A stretch of DNA of 64,000 bases from Dendrolimus kikuchii. Taxonomy: Eukaryota; Arthropoda; Insecta; Lepidoptera; Lasiocampidae. A program made the position numbers and the translations under genes. Where the stretch lies: the NCBI GenBank assembly GCA_019925095.2, contig JAHHIN020000030.1:7285501-7349500 (forward strand). Direction: 5' to 3'. Below, one piece after another: positions 45,601 through 57,600 of the stretch (within the stretch, counting starts at the first letter, position 1; each line of letters opens with the position of its first letter). The notes under the pieces are model-generated. The model was not told the DNA's origin and did no database searches. It saw only the letters and a program-made list of their open reading frames with translations.

Positions 45601-48600
45601 TCGTTCAGCAGCACTATGGGCCTGAAGGCGGACGGATCGTTGGGAGGCCGACCTCCCTTGGGAATCAGGCACAAACGACCCTCCTTCCATTGCGACGGGA
45701 GCCGACCTGCGCGAATACAGGCTTCGAACAGTTCCCGCAGCTGGCCGCGTAGATGTTTAGCGGCCAGGAAGAGGAGTCGACCTGGAACCCCGTCGGGTCC
45801 CGGTGCCGTCTTCCTGCCCCGGAGCCGGTCCAGGGCAACGTCTAGTTCCCCCTCGGAGATGGAGTGAGGCTCCTCGTCCGTGGGAGTGTCGGGAACGGGT
45901 GGACCCATACTGGGGGGAGTGAAGTTTCCCGGATCCGGGAAGAGCCCGTCGATAACCGACCGGAGCACCTCGGGTTCGAGCGTTTCCGTGACCGTGGATG
46001 TGCAAGGCCGCAACGTGTTGCGGGCCCCACGGTACGGACGCCCCCAAGGGTCCCGATCGAGCGTCTCGAGGAGCTCGGCCCGAGCCCGGGCTTTCGCTTG
46101 CAGTATTGCAATCGAAAGGGCCTTTCTGGCCTCCCTAAACTCTCCCACGAGTCCATTTTCCGCGACGTAGTCCGGAGGACGGCGCGCCCTGCAGCGTTTG
46201 AGCCTGTGGCTGATGATGCGAACTGCCTTTCGCATCTCGCCCAGCTCCTCGGTCCACCAGTGGACCTGCATGCACGGAGGCTGCCGCTTGGAGACGCGAG
46301 GCATCGCCGCGTTGCAAACCCTCGTCAGCGTCTTGCGCATGTGCTCTGCCTGCGACTCCAGGTTCTCGAATTCGACTGGGTAGGCCCAGCTTTCCGTGAG
46401 TGCCCACTCCTCGGCCTGCTCCGGATCGAGCTTGGTAAGGGCCCAACGCGGGAAGAGAGGGGGGCGATGAACAGGGCTCGGACCGGAGGAGGGGGTAAGC
46501 TCAAATCTGATGTACCGATGATCAGAGAGCGACTCCACCTCCTCCAGCACCCTCCATCCGACAACTCTGCGGGCGGCCGCATGAGTGGCGAATGACAGGT
46601 CGATGACCGATCCACCCCGCGCGCGCACGCAGGTCTGGACCGATCCCTGGTTCAATATGGTCAGGCCGGATTGAAGAGCCCATTCCTCAACCGTCCGGCC
46701 CCTAGGTTCCGTGAACGCATTTCCCCAGGAACAGTGTTTTGCGTTAAAGTCGCCCATCACGAAGATCGTTTTAGGCGACAATCTGTCTATGGCAGCCCTG
46801 ATGGCGTCCAAGTGAAGCTCGAACTCCGCCAGGGGGCGGCTGCGCGAAAAGTAAACGCCTATGACGACGATACTCCCGCTCTCCGCCACCGCATAGCCCT
46901 TTCCTCTTTCGAGACATATAAGCGGTGTGCCAGATCCGGCTCTGGCCACCACCGCTACCACGTCGTCGAGGTCGCCCACCCAATTGCCGCAAGGCGGCAC
47001 GTAATAAGGTTCGCTTATTACGGCCAAGTTCGCTTGCCACTCCGCCATCGCCTGCAGGCACAAATCCTGAGCGGTGGGGGAGTGGTTTACGTTCGCCTGA
47101 AATAGTATTGTTACGGGCGTACTAGGCATTGGAGGTGTCCATTGCGCGTACTCCCGTAACACCCGTGCGTTGTTTCGTCCTCGGATGGACGAATTTGCCC
47201 TTCACGTAGGGAGGCTGGCAGAACCTCGCCAACGTGGGGTGGGCAGCGTTGAGTCCCCCCGCCGCACACGCCGCGCAGTGGGGGTTCCGGGCCGTGCAGT
47301 CCGGCATCTTGTGTCCGCTCTTACCGCAGCGGAGAAACAAGTTAGTCCGGTCCGGGCACGTGTCCGGACAGGTCTGGGCGCCATGGCCGACGTTGTAACA
47401 CCGGTAACAACGTATCGGTCTGGCTTCCAGTGCCTCTACCCTCGCCGAGGTGAAGCCTACCACGAGGTAGCCCATCTCGACGATGACTTTGGCAGCAGCG
47501 ACGGGGCACATCACGTACGATGCGCCCAAACCGCCCGGTCCTGCTCCGATGTGCTTCGTGCGCACGTCGTCGCGCCGGCATTTGCCGGCGCGCGCGATCG
47601 CGTCACGCAGCCCATCGACCGTGACCGATTCGTCCAGCCCAGAGACGTAAAGCTCCCCACTCTTTACGGGGCGGACGACCTCGGCCATCCCTGCAAGGGC
47701 TCCGCGCAGAGCCTCGGCGACGCGGTCCGCCTTGGCCGCGCTCTCGGGTCCCGGCTGGAACTCGAGAAGGCGCGCGTCCCTGACGGTCCGCACCACCTTC
47801 AGCCCCTCGCGGAGGCCCATGGCCGCGATGTCGACCACCGTCGAGGCCTTCGCGAAGACCTCGCGATAACCGACACCCTTCGCGGCCGCTGCCGGCAGCA
47901 GTTTGATGATAACTGCGGCCGACTTCGGCTCACGGAATACTACCGCAGGCTTCGCAGCCTGTTTCCGTTGTTGCTGCCCCCGCCCCGACGGCAGGGGAGC
48001 AGCTTGCGCCTGGGTGGGGGGAGTGGGGGTGAAGTGGAGGCTGAAAATGCAGCGGAGAGCGGCACGCGATGCCGCCGTTGCATTAACGGCCCCCGCCACG
48101 GCACCCGTGCCTGTGGTGTCGGCTCCTAGGCCGGCCCCTAGGCAACGGACGGCGCCCGCGGCCGCGACATCGGTCGTCGCGGCGCCCGCCGTCCGCGCTC
48201 GCATCGCGCACGTCGCGCCGCCGCCGGCGCCCGTGGCCCCCGCCCCCGCCCCGGAGGGGGGGGCGTGGACGACGGTCGTCAAGCGGAAAAAGGGTAAGGG
48301 GGCGAGGGCCGACGGGCCCCGTTGGAGCGGGTGTCGGCGCCACCCCGTTGGCGGCCGCCGGAGCTCGCTCCGTCCCGACGACGGGAGCCGGTGTCAGCCC
48401 TGCTACCGCAGCACGGGCCGGACGCGATTTTTTAACCGCAGCGGGTGCGGCGGGCGGTTCCGGTACCGCCGCCGCCTCCGCCGTGGCGGCTTGGGCCTTT
48501 CGCTTGACGGGTACGGGGGTCGGCGCCGCCATTACAGCAGGCGCCGGCTCCGCAACCGAAGCGGAGGCCTTTAGGGCCTTACGCATGTCTTCAAACTCCC

Positions 48601-51600
48601 TGCGGTAGGAGCGGTTTTCCTCCCGCAGCGAGCTTAACTCCATGCGTAGCCTGGCGTTCTCGTTACCGAGCTTCCAGGCCTCGGATTCCGGATTTCGCGT
48701 GACCAGTGTGTCGACGATGTCCGACACCCTGGACGCGGCCTCCTTCAGCCGGCGCATGTAAACCCCCTTCAAATTGCCCGACGTTTGGGCAATTTGAATT
48801 ATCTCGGCGACCTGGGCGCACGCCGCTAGGCGGAGCTCCCCAGGGCCGAGAGCCGATATATTCCCGACGAGGGCGGCGCACTGGCTAGCCGCGGCCACTT
48901 TGGCGGCGGTTGCCTTGCGCGCCTTGCGCCCCTTTTCACCCCCCTCAGTGCGGAGGTAGGCCTCCGCACCCGCGAGAATGCTAGTAGTCGCCGCGGGTGC
49001 GCCCCCCGTGGGGCGCAGAGGCGAGCGCGCGCGCGCTAGGGAAGAAGCACCCGACGTGCCGTCCGAATCGGCGCCGCTGCTCTGGGACCGGTCCCAGAAG
49101 CGCGACCTCGATCCGGGAACGAGCATCGGGGCACACGAAATCGGCACCGTTGCCGTTGAAGACGTTGACGGCGCCGCCGAACCCGATGCCGAAGACGATG
49201 AGGCTGTGAACGAACATGACGACGTCGTCGTGCCCGCCGCCGCTGCCGCTGAAGACGAGGACGTGGACACCGCCGCAGCCGAAGACGCAGGCGCCGACAT
49301 CGCAACAGCGGCTCCCATCCCATTAGAGAAGGAAGACGAGGGGGTCGCCGCTGCCGCGCCTACAAGGTCCCTATTCACGACCCCGGCCGAGGGCGCGAGT
49401 GAGGCTCGCGCGACAACCGGTGTCGTGGGACGGCTGCTCTCGACGTTGCAGCCCGAAAGGTTGCAAGTCGATGTCGTAGGCACAGGTGAAGCCCGTGCGC
49501 TATACGACACCGTCGTCGTAGGGCACCCATCCCCTGCCGTCGCTGAACCGGCCGCCGTGTATACCGGACTACAGGCAGGCGCTTCAGGGCGGGAATAACT
49601 ATGGTCGCGAATCGCACCGTAGAGCGCGTGCTCCAGCGAGTCTGGGACGCTGCCGGACGGTGGGATGTGATCATGCTCTACGTAGGCGCCGCTCCCTTGC
49701 ACGAGTGAGGCTCGCGCAGAGGTGGGTGGCGCCATGTAGGCATATTGAACTATGGTGCTTGCAGCGCTCACGGCCAGGCAAACGGCCGAGTTCGCTGCAA
49801 GCAGTACGTTCCTATCTATCTCCGGGTGTGCTGCGCTCCTGCGCGCGGCACGCCCGGATGGGGCCCTAGGCGCCATGGGAACCGGAGGCGGTCCCATCGC
49901 GCCGCACCTATCCTCATGCGTGGCGGCGGTGAGGTCTACCACCGCCGACGCATCCCCTACCGAGCCGGGCATATCGGCAGCCGTGAAAACGGCACTATCC
50001 GCATGCCCGTGACGCGGCCCGGCAACCGACCTGCTGCGACGGGCCGATGAAGAAGACGCCTTTTTCACCCGCGTCTCCCCGATCTCAGGCATTAACCAGC
50101 CATCCTTGGCCTTCGCGTGGTCCCGCTTTCGCGGGACACTCGAAGGCCTCGGGGCCTTCTGGGGGCCTGGGCCATCCATTACTGGAGGCCCGTTCCTTTG
50201 CCGAGACCAGTCGACGCGTGTGAATAACTATCGACACAAACGACCGTTATTGCGTAATGCGCTTAGGCGCGCCGAAATAAACAAGCGAATAGAGCTTAAC
50301 AACTCACCCCAGTCGAAAAACAACTGATTCGCGCCGGAATCAAACTAAATAACACTGGACACTATCACTACACAACTGTTGTCGCAATTTGTCGCTTTTT
50401 GAGAGCGAAAAAGCGCAAAAAATTGCAGTTTTCCGCAAAGAGCACGGGCATTTGCGACTGCTTCGCACGGATGCCGTCCGGGAATGAAATATACCCACAT
50501 ACATCATGCCATGCCATGATGAATTCTGATTGGGCTCATCATGAGCTTATACGGCTCTGACGAGCTTACATCAGAAGTGGGATCCACTCATGCCCACAAT
50601 GGAAGTAATACAAGGGGAATCGGTTCATGCTCATGATGGAAAGCATGCCAGTGTGATCAAGACGTGCCGATGGATTATCGGATGCTGCCGATAACGATAA
50701 CAATGGAGGATTGGCTTGTCGCGGCCGTGCGCGGGATTAGCAGCGGCGTAGTGGTAGTGTGGTGCGTTGAGGTTGCGATATGCCGGGCAGCATGCCGGCT
50801 TGCCGAGTTGCTGAGGCTGGCGCTTTGACGGTGCCTGTGGCGCGACAACGTATTTGCCTGAACGTGATAGTATTGCCGTTGGTACCATTGGCCTACGGTG
50901 TGATGACAAAGGGTCCATACTGATGCTAGTACTGTAAATGGAAGTGCTTATGGATCGTGATTGGTAAGCTACAAATTATGTGCTTGTTCCACCAGGCACA
51001 GAGGGTATGTCATTATTATTATTATTTTAGTGAGCATTATGCAAAGTAATATAGTGAGTTCTTCTTTATTTTTTTGAAGGAGTTATGGCTCAACTTAATC
51101 TGCATTGTTTTGGGCAATATTGCAGTAGGTGGTAAAATGTCAGTTGCATGTAAAAATATAAAGACAAAACGAAAAATTAGACCAGTAATCTGCTAAATCA
51201 TTTTCTGAATGTTACACTAACTACACTATAAATAAATGTTATTTATTGTTAAAATTTTTGATAATGTATGTACATGACTACTATGAGCTGGGTTAGGAGA
51301 ATTTGAATTGAATTGACCACTTGGGAAAAATCTTTGTGTAAGATACTGTAGAGGGGAGTAATTTTAAGAGTTTATAATAATTTTGTATTTGGGAATCCGA
51401 ATAGCTGAATCAACAGGACCACCTTGAGATAGTCTTGATGCATTGGTAAAAAAAGCTGAAGGTGGTCTGGCCAATGGTCTTGCATAATTTTACAGAGTGA
51501 TTAGCATCTGCAATTTCTTTGTGAATATCTAGATTTAGAAAAACAATAGGTTTATTAATAAGACTCAAATCTGAACTCAAAAAAAAAAAAGATATTTATA

Positions 51601-54600
51601 ATAAAAAAAAATGTCAGGTCAGAGATCTACTAGGTAGTTACTTTCAAGAAGTGGAAAACTTCTGTGAGTCTAATAACTAGATGTGTAATTAATTTGATAG
51701 ACTTGCTCTAAGACAGGGATTCTCATTGGTCAATATCAACCCCCTGGGGTCGAAATCAGTTTCCCAGGGGTCAACATAAACAAAAACTGATTTTGGTGAT
51801 CAGTGAGGTCCAGAAACCGACCCCTAAATGTATGAGTATGATTAAAAATACTAGGAATAGGATTTTTAAAGTAATTTGGCTATGGGGGTCTGAGGTATCA
51901 GTTTATTTTGGAAAAAGAGGTCTCTTGCCCAGAATAGTTTGGGAATCTCTGGTCTATGATGTTTTAAAGGAAATGATCTGAAAACTCTATCACTGTGTAA
52001 AAAAAATCTGTCCGATAGAAACTGCCTGTGGAGAATAATACCCCAATCTATACACAACCTGGAGAGTATTAGTTGGAGAAGAATTCATTGCGCTTGTAGA
52101 GTGATCTTCTGTAGGCTCTTGGCTTGAATGTGATGCAGTTTAATAGAAGCAGATTTATTGCAGAATTCCAATATGAAACAAGCATAGTCATAGTGGCTGC
52201 GGATGATGGCATTATAAGAGTTAATTTGGCAAGTAATAATTATGCTTCATTGTTCGTGGTAGGCAATCATACTATCCTCATGGCCAAGTAATATTTAGTT
52301 CTTTTTGTAAGAAAAAAATGAGAAAAGACCATTACAATCCATATTAGGATATAACCAAAATGAGAAGTGAATAATTTAGTTTTTCATTTAGAAAATAATG
52401 ACTAAATGGAATATTGTTATATTTTTTCTTGAATATTATTTTTCAAAGTTATATAACTTGTAGTGATGGCTCTTCACTAATATTCATTTCACTAATCACA
52501 GCAAATAACAGTGATGTAAAATAAATCATATTTCAGTTCAGGTACAAGAATAGGAAATGACTGTTAAGTTTCTCCCAGAGCATAGTACAGAATATCTAAA
52601 ATAAATAGTGAAAATAATAAAGGAGAATTTATTTGAGTAAAATAACTTTATTCTTTAAAAAGTTAGGCATTCATTTGCTGGAGTTATTTAGAACACCAGG
52701 AGGCAATGTTGAGAGTGCAATGTATAATTTCATTTTACAGTTCCAGTAATCACTTACAGTTCTAGTTCCACTGTGACACTAGCGGTATTCCTATTTTGTC
52801 ATCACTTCTAAAATAACAGGTGGTGATTTATCACCGGTGAAATGGCAGTGATAATGTGAAATCATTTCATGGTGACGATCGATATATTGGAATGGTTGTA
52901 TTTTCCATCACTAATAACTTGCAAAAATTTGTGTTTATTATAGACGATGTAAGCAAATGTCATGGATGTGCATTCATTTTATTTTTCAAGTTTACCTTTT
53001 GAGAGATTTTACATGAATATCAGGTTAACTTTGATGGCCTCTGTGGTTGAATGGGCTAAGCTTTTGTCAATCAAGCTCAGTGCGATTCAGGGGCTCCATA
53101 TTCGATTCCTGGTTTGATAAATTTCGTAAACGAATTTTCCATTGTTTGTTATGGCCTGAGTGTCTAGAGTTGGCCCTAGAGTGGTCCATTGTATAATACC
53201 AATAAGTTGCTTAATTTGGAAGTATACGGTGTGTGTGTGTTTGTCAGTGTGTGTGTGGTTATCTGTCGATTATTATTAGAATAGCTACTTTAAAAATACT
53301 GAATTTAAACTTAACTTTAGCTGATTTAAAAAAAAAATGCTTTCTGATATTACAAAGATTTAGGTATAGTGGAAATTTGGTTTATGTACTTGACACATAA
53401 ATTCCCATAGGATGTATTCTATTGGTATTCTGATTGGAGATTGAATGGAGCGCACAATTAAACAAGGAATCAATATTACAACCATAGAAACTCGTGAATA
53501 ACATAGAAACATTGTTTTCTTGAGTTTTAGTGCCACAACAAGTGCAACCTGAAAAGACGAGACTAGTCACAAGATACTGAAGTTCATCACACACTATGGA
53601 GGAAAAGACAACCATGACTTGCTACACCTGTTGTCAGTTTGAGGACTGGGTGACTGCTAGCCCAGGCAAGAAGGGATGTGGCGGAGCAGTGGTCAAGAAT
53701 ATTTATCAGTATACACACCAACCTACTCAGAGTACCTGGCAGATATTTTCTCTGAGCAAATTCCTTTTTATTTGGTGGCAGATCATCTTGTTCTAAAATA
53801 AAGTTAGTATGACAAACTGGCAGTTACTATGCACATAAACCTTGTTTATTTAAGTGGTACAGGTGGTGAAAACATTTAATTCACTACTCAAATGCAAAGC
53901 AATGTAATTATAATTGATGAACAAGATATTCTGCAATCATAGATATCTTTAGAATGCTTTTAATTTTGTTGATCGATTAAAGTTGGAACCTGTATAGCAA
54001 CAGGCGTGGTTACTGATTGCAATCACTAGACTAATCCGGAAGCGAAGTGGTCGATTCTGGTCACGGGGAGTGGCATTCGGGCGCTATACCCAGCAGGGTT
54101 AGTATGATGGATGCATTCCGCCAGGTTAAAGGGACAGTGTACTGGTCTGGTCTAAAAGGTTGTGGAGAGTGTCATTTGGACCCTATACCTAACAAGGTTA
54201 GTTTGATGAATACACTATGCCACGTTAAGAGGCAAATGTCATTCGGGCGCTATACCTAACAGGGTTAGTTTGAAGAATACACTCTGCAAGATGAAAGTGG
54301 CATCCACGCCATATCCCGAGGGAATGGTTGGAAGGATCCACTTGTCGAGTTCAGATATGCTTATTCGGTTGGCTGGCCAAAAGGATAGTGACATCCGGGC
54401 CACACCCAAGGGGGTTGGTTGAAAGGATTCACTCGTCCGGTTCAGACGTTGGTTCAATAGACCAAAGGATAGTGACATCCGGGCCACACCAGGAAGGGTT
54501 GGTTGAAGGGATTCACTCGTCCGGTCTAGATGTTGGTTCAATAGACCAGACCCATTACGGAAAGTTGAAAGAATCATTTACTCAGTTTAACCACTTTATT

Positions 54601-57600
54601 CCGGGGGTCTTCGTGGTTGGGGTCGGAATTACGCTTGTTTAGTTATTGCTAAATGTAGTTATTGTTATTTGCTCATGAACGCGAAATGAATACGAAGTTA
54701 GATTTAAAGTTCAATTAGTTCCATATAGAATGATATAATTTCAGAGAGTGGTATTTTAAATGCCCGTGGGTCATGTATCAGTCGAAGTCAATGTTAATGA
54801 TGATAATAATGAGATAAAATTTTGGTGTGATCTCTGGTAAAGTACCTTATTGGCCGTTTTGAGATAGATTGAGAGACCGAGAGATATGCATAAGACTCTG
54901 TAAGAAGTCTGGTTGGGGATCGTAGTCTGAAGAGGCAGTATGAGCATTGAGTCAGCAGCAGGTGGACTCAAGTGAGAGCAATGCTATAGCTAACTGGTCA
55001 TGGCAATAGAGGTCCTGCCTTGAGAGGTTTTAAATCAAGAAGTTCTAAAAGTTATATTGTATTGGTTTTAATAGTGAAAAGAAGCGACTGTGATACATGG
55101 CTCTGGAAAATAATTTTGGGGTTCTGATTTAGTATTCTTTGGGTTCTGACTAATGATTTTTATAGCTCAGAATAATACTTTTAGTATTCTTAATCATTTC
55201 GGCACTTAGAGTTGTCATGCAAAGATCATTAAATTATGATATCATATTTGAAATAATAAGTGTTGAAGATTAAAATAAAAAATTCTTTAATTATTGAAGA
55301 TTATAAAAGTTAATTCAAGTAGAGTCATCCAGTAGTGGCAGGATGGACGAGCGGATGTCCTGGTGCTTGGAAGTTGTTTGTTTCAGAAATACAATAACGC
55401 CCGAGGACGGTCGTATGTCAGTCTGGCCGTGTAGACGGTTCACTGAAACGTCACTGTCATACTGTCAAGAGTGATATGTTGTCAATATCACTCTCGCGGA
55501 GCGTCGTAACTACGGAAGCGGGGCGGCGGGAAGAAGGAAGATATAACCTAATAACCTCCTCCAGAGAATCGTCGCCAGCGCACCAAGTATTCGACGAACT
55601 GCGATTCATAGCCTTAATCAAAGTGAATTATAACGTAATCAGTGTTAATATCAAGAGAGATGATTGTTTCATAAATATACCCACATACATCATGCCATGC
55701 CATGATGAATTCTGATTGGGCTCATCATGAGCTTATACGGCTCTGACGAGCGCTGCTACTTAAGAATCTAATACACAAATGTTAAGTTGTGGGTGGGCGT
55801 AGTGAATAGGGGGGAGGTATACTTACCCCTACGACAACCCCTAAGGTCCGGAGGTTTTAAATTTTTTTTTAGTTTATAAACATAACCTCACTTATTTTTG
55901 TTGTAAAATTGTGCCACTTTTGATAATAACAAACCGTGATTTGAGTTTATGAATGTACTCACGAATTGTTTATGAATGTACTCATGAATTACATATAACC
56001 ACTAGAACTTTTTGTAACACTAAAACTGTTTTTTAATGTAGAAATAAAGTTTCAAATTTAATTGACGCATAAATACAAATTCATGCTAGACATATATAAT
56101 CGATTGATTAAAAAGTGACAGTTTTTAGTGTCACTTTTGTTTTTAATGGCTTGGCTAACAAGGTGTGATTATAAAAATAAATTAATCGATATGTCATTAA
56201 TACTTATCGATTTGTAATTAAGAAATTCGAAATCTTGTAGCTCAAGATTTAGAATTAATTAATATATTGTTTTATATAATTTTCGGAAATCGATATATTT
56301 CTATGAAAAAAAAATTGATAAATATTTTTGTTTGCCGCCTTTATTGCCCCTTTTATTGCCGCCATTTTATTCCTTTTCTCTAGTAGTTGAGTGAATGTGC
56401 TTTCTTCTGTTAATTTTTGATTTTACGACGACTTGTGCTGTGTTTTATAATAATTTCGATTTACTATTTATTTTATACACAAACAGTCGGTTATGTTAGG
56501 TGATATTCAGACCAAAGCGCACGAGCCGAGCGAGCGCAGTGAGCGTGCCGCGGCAGCGGCCGGCGAGTGCCAGAACCGACTGGTAACCATTTACTATTTA
56601 TTTTATACACAAACAGTCGGTTATGTTAGGTGATATTCAGACCAAAGCGCACGAGCCGAGCGAGCGAAGCGAGCGTGCCGCGGCAGCGGCCGGCGAGTGC
56701 CAGAACCGACTGTAACCATTTACTATTTTTTTTGTACACACAGACAGTTAAGACGCCTTGAAAGTCTCATATGAAACATTTGTTTTATTTATCAATTTAG
56801 TGGACGACTAGCAAGTTAGCTTTTAATATGACAATGAATCAATATATTAATGATATCAATTTTATTATTAAATACACTGTTGATTTTTTTTAAATATTGG
56901 TTAAATATAAATTAATGCGATTACGTAAAAAAAAATGTCGTCTTTATTGGTCGCCATTTTGAATGGTTACTCTTGTAGTGTATATAAATGTGCTCTATTG
57001 TGTTTTTTCTTCATTTTTATCCAATTAAGCTGGTTTTTGGGTTATTTTGGCTCTTTTTATGTTGATTACTGGCTTTTTTTTGAACTTTGAAAGGATTTTT
57101 CAATTTCGGACCTATGATAGAAGTGCAACATTAGCGAAAAAATCAGTGAAAATAAGTGAGGTTATGTTTATTAAAAAAAATATTATTTCAAGATCTCCGG
57201 ACCTTAGGGGTTGTAGTAAAGGTAAGTATTCCTCCCCTCCCCCTCCCCACTTTACCACTCCACTACTTAAAATTCCTGTATAAAGAAGCTATACATTTAC
57301 CCATATATATATATTCCTATACCTATTTAACTATTTGATACGAGCTCATGTCTCAACTCGTCGAACTAATTTAAGTTTGCGATAAGATGACTCATTGAAC
57401 TCTTCTTTTAACAATCTATTTCATATCTCTTCATAAACTAGTGAAAGAAAACCGATCTACAAAGAAAACAATTTTTGTTGAACAACTGAACTATAGTGAA
57501 CTACTGAACTAAAAGATGGATATAGTTCAAAGTAATGAAAAGACACATTTGTATCTTTTTATTTCAGTGACACATTTTTCGCAAGACTAGTGTATATATT

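Larger units (their letters stand above)
43538..50486 (-). mobile_element. Complete R1-clade non-LTR retrotransposon with 14 bp target duplication
   Basis: The poly(A) end (T12-13 on the + strand) is at 43538-43550 and the 5' end at 50486 (minus strand begins CATTCCCGGACGG). Both sides are flanked by aaatatacccacat (43524-43537 and 50487-50500). It has two overlapping ORFs and is GC-rich in an AT-rich setting. The target is a copy of repeat E whose empty counterpart is at 55432-55752. A 14 bp duplication and overlapping ORFs fit the R1 clade. It lies in an intron of the astacin-like gene, on the same strand. Confidence 0.92.

Noticed and set aside
47170..48129. Long + strand ORF opposite the R1-clade ORF1
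   Set aside because: Apart from the suspected inverted segment it is antisense shadow in GC-rich DNA; the minus strand carries zinc knuckles and the correct order of domains.
48978..49598. 206-codon + strand ORF
   Set aside because: Antisense to the low-complexity Ser/Ala part of ORF1; no independent motif.
43953..50179. GC-rich block as bacterial contamination
   Set aside because: It encodes R1-clade ORF1/ORF2, has a poly(A) end and is flanked by a target duplication in host repeat DNA.
53596..53796. Small + strand Cys-rich ORF (TCYTCC start)
   Set aside because: Opposes the acceptor side of an astacin-like exon; no signal peptide or family motif, and the Cys pattern is not convincing.
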